Source of the DNA: JBIQLO01 sp044464175
Lineage (GTDB): Bacteria > Planctomycetota > Phycisphaerae > Tepidisphaerales > Tepidisphaeraceae
Reading direction: 5' to 3'
DNA length: 10,556 nucleotides
Assembly (NCBI GenBank): GCA_044464175.1
Contig: JBIQLO010000139.1
Span: 1-10,556, forward strand
The notes beneath the pieces were generated by a model. The model was not told the origin of the DNA. It was given only the letters and a program-made list of their open reading frames with translations, and ran no database searches. The position numbers and the translations under genes were made by a program. This document shows positions 7,501 through 10,556 of this stretch, in pieces (position 1 is the first letter of the stretch; every line of letters starts with the position of its first letter).

Positions 7501-7980
7501 AGAATGGCGACCACGGCGATCAATCAGCGCGTCTCCATCGCCAGCCGGGGGACCGACTACAAGACTGACTATAATCCCGACCTGGACCGGATGGTCGCCA
7601 ACCTGCTGCACACCGCCGGGAATGGACAATTCCAAACCGAAGCGCTGGCCATCCCCCCGGGCGTGATCTATACCGCCTTCGAGCAGCGCAACGACAAAGG
7701 CCCGGCCATCGCGCTGCATTTCCTGAATGTCAGCGGCAAACCTCACCTGAAGCTCGGCCAGCCGGTGGCGCTTCAGGCCCCCATCCCCCAGCCGCCGCTG
7801 CCATCGGACATCCTGATGAAGGTGCGCGCGGATTTCCCCATCCAGCAGGCGTTTCTGGTCGCTCCGCTGAAGGAGGGAAAAATTGCCCTGTCCGTTGAGC
7901 ATCGCCCGGACGGCGCCTGGCAGGTTCGCATCCCCAAAGAGGCGATCGTCAATTACGCGCTGGTCTACCTGCAACCGTAA
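4534..7980 (+). CDS. Large exported glycoside-hydrolase-like protein (GHL6/GH42-like core), unassigned family
   Basis: A 1148-residue protein with a signal peptide (1-22, probable cut AMG|Q). Residues about 30-430 look like beta-sandwich domains I do not recognise. Residues about 450-770 resemble a TIM barrel of the hypothetical GHL6/GH42 type: HGLKVLSHLDLTW, then GLDGYQLDEFNFY, where D599/E600 are candidate catalytic acids, then a C-x2-C-x3-F motif (C611, C614, F618) common in such enzymes. D705/E706 in GDEFHP is a candidate second acid. Residues about 790-985 resemble the beta-galactosidase trimerisation domain, a class I amidotransferase-like fold (VLVLPNAAAMSDDTARAIEQ from about 850; GKGRFIYIAGN near 971-981). 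A final beta domain (about 1050-1148) ends the chain. Ribosome site GGAG (4521-4524) lies 9 nt before the ATG. It follows the PEP-CTERM gene by 51 bp, probably in one operon. Hydrolysis of a polysaccharide is inferred; the substrate and the two acids are unproven. Confidence 0.8.
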   Translation: MHRTAAILSLIILTMGLSTAMGQSSLGLKADKALEVTFLGKPLLENEHLTLANPGQGQFQSLDASKGWEQVGRLQNSPAEPLRYYRETALRPGRVEITWYIKYPSVDYGALRDQQLPDAFEYSVDLPAHWLEGANYRVAATNGKLGVAWKTRSGAVGAGGDKTILSKFQAVTFTTAQGQTFTINLNPAGPQSSIPYFRMENSWTLRRQGDHYQLKASFPRPTYGDRREFKIVIHEGPRDESGDRVGAHVTNVTLLPALDLAFAPRPPHKRYEAAGTQLWQPGRPYGWRDNRGLALQSDKGAGLWASAIAPDHPARRDFVLRAEDGELDLIHIAFGSQERSVGPFNVYVNGELKLKNLSSKPGEFHAKTTYGWAKDGRIQLSFEGNWRLNGVGLTPLLEKSQDFLFSRTWWVDPKSFQQWEDQVEPTPPLADVAFDSGPTTRQQRMAWAWNTPIESLAGSINGSRRADLETPQAMEERIAQIQKAGYGAFFINGMHFRFSFIGSKADAIALRNARLAVETAHRHGLKVLSHLDLTWIFYPGIPQMLKLLDEDPDVLARSMVDPFIVQANPCINSPAFQKLVTGYLSNQIRKTGLDGYQLDEFNFYRSTTNGCDRCRALFQQQTHLAMPVGNQGNWFDDRSNATWRAYLRWQGRAERAVVEQLLSQLRQINPNLVWSRYTSLALSHPSATEIDMAGGFPYGCDYLGDEFHPNDVLTNWRPAFARFKSRQGAVSSYGNFPTWILPKISKDKSQYLYAWALTRMNRGNFWRRSVDDELSRTLNTWKWQMDDRHARPIADVAVLLSRPSVFLSDDRGFFHEEYGGWLQTLAADNVQYNVLLDRDIDLGRLKDYKVLVLPNAAAMSDDTARAIEQFAAEGGQVIASYQTGQFDATGAPRRQPVLAEAMNLKPATTLDKGGTIRFAAPLAEGMAHAELKTAAPLLAHSLIRPAASQVWARIMADGKAIAPAILATPHGKGRFIYIAGNLIRQNYEPRMATTAINQRVSIASRGTDYKTDYNPDLDRMVANLLHTAGNGQFQTEALAIPPGVIYTAFEQRNDKGPAIALHFLNVSGKPHLKLGQPVALQAPIPQPPLPSDILMKVRADFPIQQAFLVAPLKEGKIALSVEHRPDGAWQVRIPKEAIVNYALVYLQP

Positions 7981-8011
7981 ACCCCGCGGCGGCCGGGCTG
8001 CAGGACTGTGA

Positions 8012-8038
8012 TTGCCTGAAAAGCACGCTATATATAAG
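8012..8038 (+). promoter_or_regulatory. Possible internal promoter for a leaderless sulfatase message
   Basis: TTGCCT (8012-8017) is followed after 15 bp by TATAAG (8033-8038), a five-of-six -10 match inside an A/T run that stands out from the GC-rich surroundings. The ATG begins at 8044, only 5 nt after the -10, so transcription would start at or next to the start codon. No Shine-Dalgarno is present. The spacer is short. The TTGCCT word is the same as the -35 predicted for the regulator gene. Confidence 0.4.
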
Positions 8039-8043
8039 CCCTT

Positions 8044-9420
8044 ATGAGCACCCCCACCCCCACCGGGCGAAGCGTTCTGTTCATCATCGCCGACGACTGG
8101 AGCCCCATTGCCGGCTGCTATGGCAACGCCGTCATTAAGACCCCCAACGTCGATGCCGCCGCCGGGCGGGGCGTCGTCTTTGACCAGGCGTTTTGCGTCT
8201 CCCCCAGTTGCGCCGTCAGCCGGGCCTCGATCCTGACCGGGCACTACCCCCACACACACGGCCAGTACGGCCACTGCCACGGCATTCACGGCTTTCGCAC
8301 GCACCCCTGGATGGCCACCACGCCCGGCCTGCTCAAACAGGCCGGCTACGCCACCGCCTGCATCGGCAAATCCCATGTGGCTCCGCCCGAAACCTACCCG
8401 TTTGACTTTCAAGCCCTGCCGAACGTCCCCCGCTCCCCGGCCGACTTCGGCGGGCAAACCCGCCGATTTCTTGAAAGCATTGGCGAGCAGCCCTTTTACT
8501 GCCACGTCGGCATCGCCGACCCCCACCGCGCCGGCGATTCAACCAGATTCGCCAACGACCCGCCCCAGCCCGGCGCGGTCCGCTACCGCCCGGAGGAGGT
8601 CACCGTCCCCGACTTCCTGCCCGATGTGCCGGAGGTGCGCGAAGAACTGGCGCAGTACTACCAGGCGATCTCCCGCTTCGACCAGACCGTCGGGCAGGTG
8701 CTGGCGGCATTGGAGGAATCGGGCCGGGCCCGGGAGACGCTGATCGTCATCACCAGCGACCACGGCATGCCCTTCCCCGGCGCCAAGGCCAGCAGCTTCG
8801 AAGGCGGCCACCACTGCCCCCTGCTGATCCTCGGCCCCGCCGACATCCGCGCCGGGCGACATTGCGGGGCGCTGGTCAACTGGACCTGCTTCATGCCCAC
8901 CATTCTGGAGTGGTGCGGCCTGGAGGGACCGGCCGACCTGCCCGGCCGGTCGATGCTGCCGCTCTTGAGCGATCCGGACCAGCGGGGATGGGATGAAACG
9001 TTCTACGCCCACAACTTCCATGAGGTGACCAACTACTACCCCTACCGCGTGCTGCGCGGACGGCGGTACAAATACGTGCTCAACCTCGCCCACGAACTGC
9101 CACACCCGCTGGGAACGGACCTGTTCCGCTCGGGCATGTGGCAGGCCGTCCTGAAGCGCGACATCCAAATGCTCGGCCAGCGCCCGCGCGACTACTTCCT
9201 GCATCAGCCGCACGAAGCCCTGTACGATCTGGAGAAAGACCCGGCCGAGACGCACAACCTGATCGACGACCCGGCCCACAAAACCATCGCCGCCGCCATG
9301 CGCGACAAGGTGCTCCAATTCCGCATCCGAACCCAGGACCCCTGGCTGGAACTATCCCGCCAGCGCGGCGGCCCCGAAGCCCCGCCCATCGAAACGCCCG
9401 CCTCCCCCACAGCGCGCTGA
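8044..9420 (+). CDS. Sulfatase, heparan N-sulfatase (SGSH)-like, family S1_8 type, with Cys-Ala-Val-Ser-Arg active site
   Basis: A 458-residue type I sulfatase that removes sulfate from a sugar. It follows the SGSH (N-sulphoglucosamine sulphohydrolase) pattern along its length: metal ligands D17/D18, active-site C56 in CAVSRASILTG (56-66), IGKSHVAPPETYPFDF (107-122) matching the human enzyme's GKKHVGPETVYPFDF, DPHR (159-162), SDHG (238-241), and HEVTNYYPYR (326-335) close to the human HEVTMSYPMR; these comparisons are from memory. C56 should become formylglycine, but the usual C-x-P-x-R motif has Val58 in place of Pro. There is no signal peptide, so the enzyme is probably cytoplasmic and acts on imported small sugars. 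It starts 63 bp after the hydrolase gene with no Shine-Dalgarno. Family is confident; N-sulfoglucosamine as substrate is a reasonable guess only. Confidence 0.9.
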   Translation: MSTPTPTGRSVLFIIADDWSPIAGCYGNAVIKTPNVDAAAGRGVVFDQAFCVSPSCAVSRASILTGHYPHTHGQYGHCHGIHGFRTHPWMATTPGLLKQAGYATACIGKSHVAPPETYPFDFQALPNVPRSPADFGGQTRRFLESIGEQPFYCHVGIADPHRAGDSTRFANDPPQPGAVRYRPEEVTVPDFLPDVPEVREELAQYYQAISRFDQTVGQVLAALEESGRARETLIVITSDHGMPFPGAKASSFEGGHHCPLLILGPADIRAGRHCGALVNWTCFMPTILEWCGLEGPADLPGRSMLPLLSDPDQRGWDETFYAHNFHEVTNYYPYRVLRGRRYKYVLNLAHELPHPLGTDLFRSGMWQAVLKRDIQMLGQRPRDYFLHQPHEALYDLEKDPAETHNLIDDPAHKTIAAAMRDKVLQFRIRTQDPWLELSRQRGGPEAPPIETPASPTAR

Positions 9421-9442
9421 GGCGGCGGAGGCAGAGCACCTC

Positions 9443-10556
<1,114 letters not shown>

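Noticed and set aside
8007..8017. TGTGAT upstream of the sulfatase as a third operator
   Set aside because: Only the left half-site matches; the right side reads CTGA instead of ATCA, so the dyad is not preserved.
5776..8526. A 916-codon open frame on the minus strand across the hydrolase gene, the intergenic gap and the start of the sulfatase gene
   Set aside because: It is antisense to two well-supported genes. Its translation is low-complexity, Gly/Arg/Val/Gln-rich without recognisable motifs, and such long antisense frames are expected where codon third positions are mostly G or C.

Overview
The window is about 10.5 kb of GC-rich DNA, with frequent G/C third codon positions. It most likely comes from a planctomycete, perhaps class Phycisphaerae; Lentisphaerota or Verrucomicrobiota are less likely. 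The reasons are a prepilin-like protein with an FTLVELLVVI start and an H-X9-DG motif, a PEP-CTERM surface protein, a GntR-type DNA-binding domain fused to a LacI-type sensor, and a sulfatase of the heparan N-sulfatase (SGSH-like) type. This assignment is inference; no rRNA or other marker gene is present.

Layout. Positions 1-206 are non-coding and packed with inverted repeats. Two minus-strand genes follow: a GntR/LacI regulator (2777 to 1566) and, 42 bp downstream of it, a neutral-ceramidase-like hydrolase (1523 to 207). A 170-bp divergent control region (2778-2947) separates them from a plus-strand run: an H-X9-DG prepilin-like protein (2948-3688), a PEP-CTERM protein (3733-4482), a very large exported glycoside-hydrolase-like protein (4534-7980) and an SGSH-like sulfatase (8044-9420). 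A copper-type P-type ATPase (CopB-like, CPH motif) converges from the right on the minus strand (9443 to beyond 10556). It looks like an unrelated neighbour, and its 5' part lies outside the window.

How it may work together. The divergent region holds two copies of the same dyad, TGAT-N3-ATCA with an extended GTGAT--TATCA core, centred 97 bp apart. One lies across the predicted -10 box of the regulator's own promoter. The other is a perfect 15-bp palindrome just downstream of a consensus TTGACA -35 for the prepilin gene. This suggests one autoregulated repressor controlling both arms, induced by a sugar or glycan fragment. The predicted products divide between cell surface (prepilin, PEP-CTERM protein, exported hydrolase) and cytoplasm (the sulfatase and ceramidase-like hydrolase lack signal peptides). 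My reading is a small catabolic locus for a sulfated, amide-bearing glycan or glycoconjugate: large-substrate capture and cleavage outside, final desulfation and amide hydrolysis inside. The substrate is not shown by the sequence.

Most unusual points: the paired operators, the Cys-Ala-Val-Ser-Arg sulfatase active-site motif (Val in place of the usual Pro), the possibly leaderless sulfatase message, the unassigned 1148-residue hydrolase, and the hairpin array at the left end.
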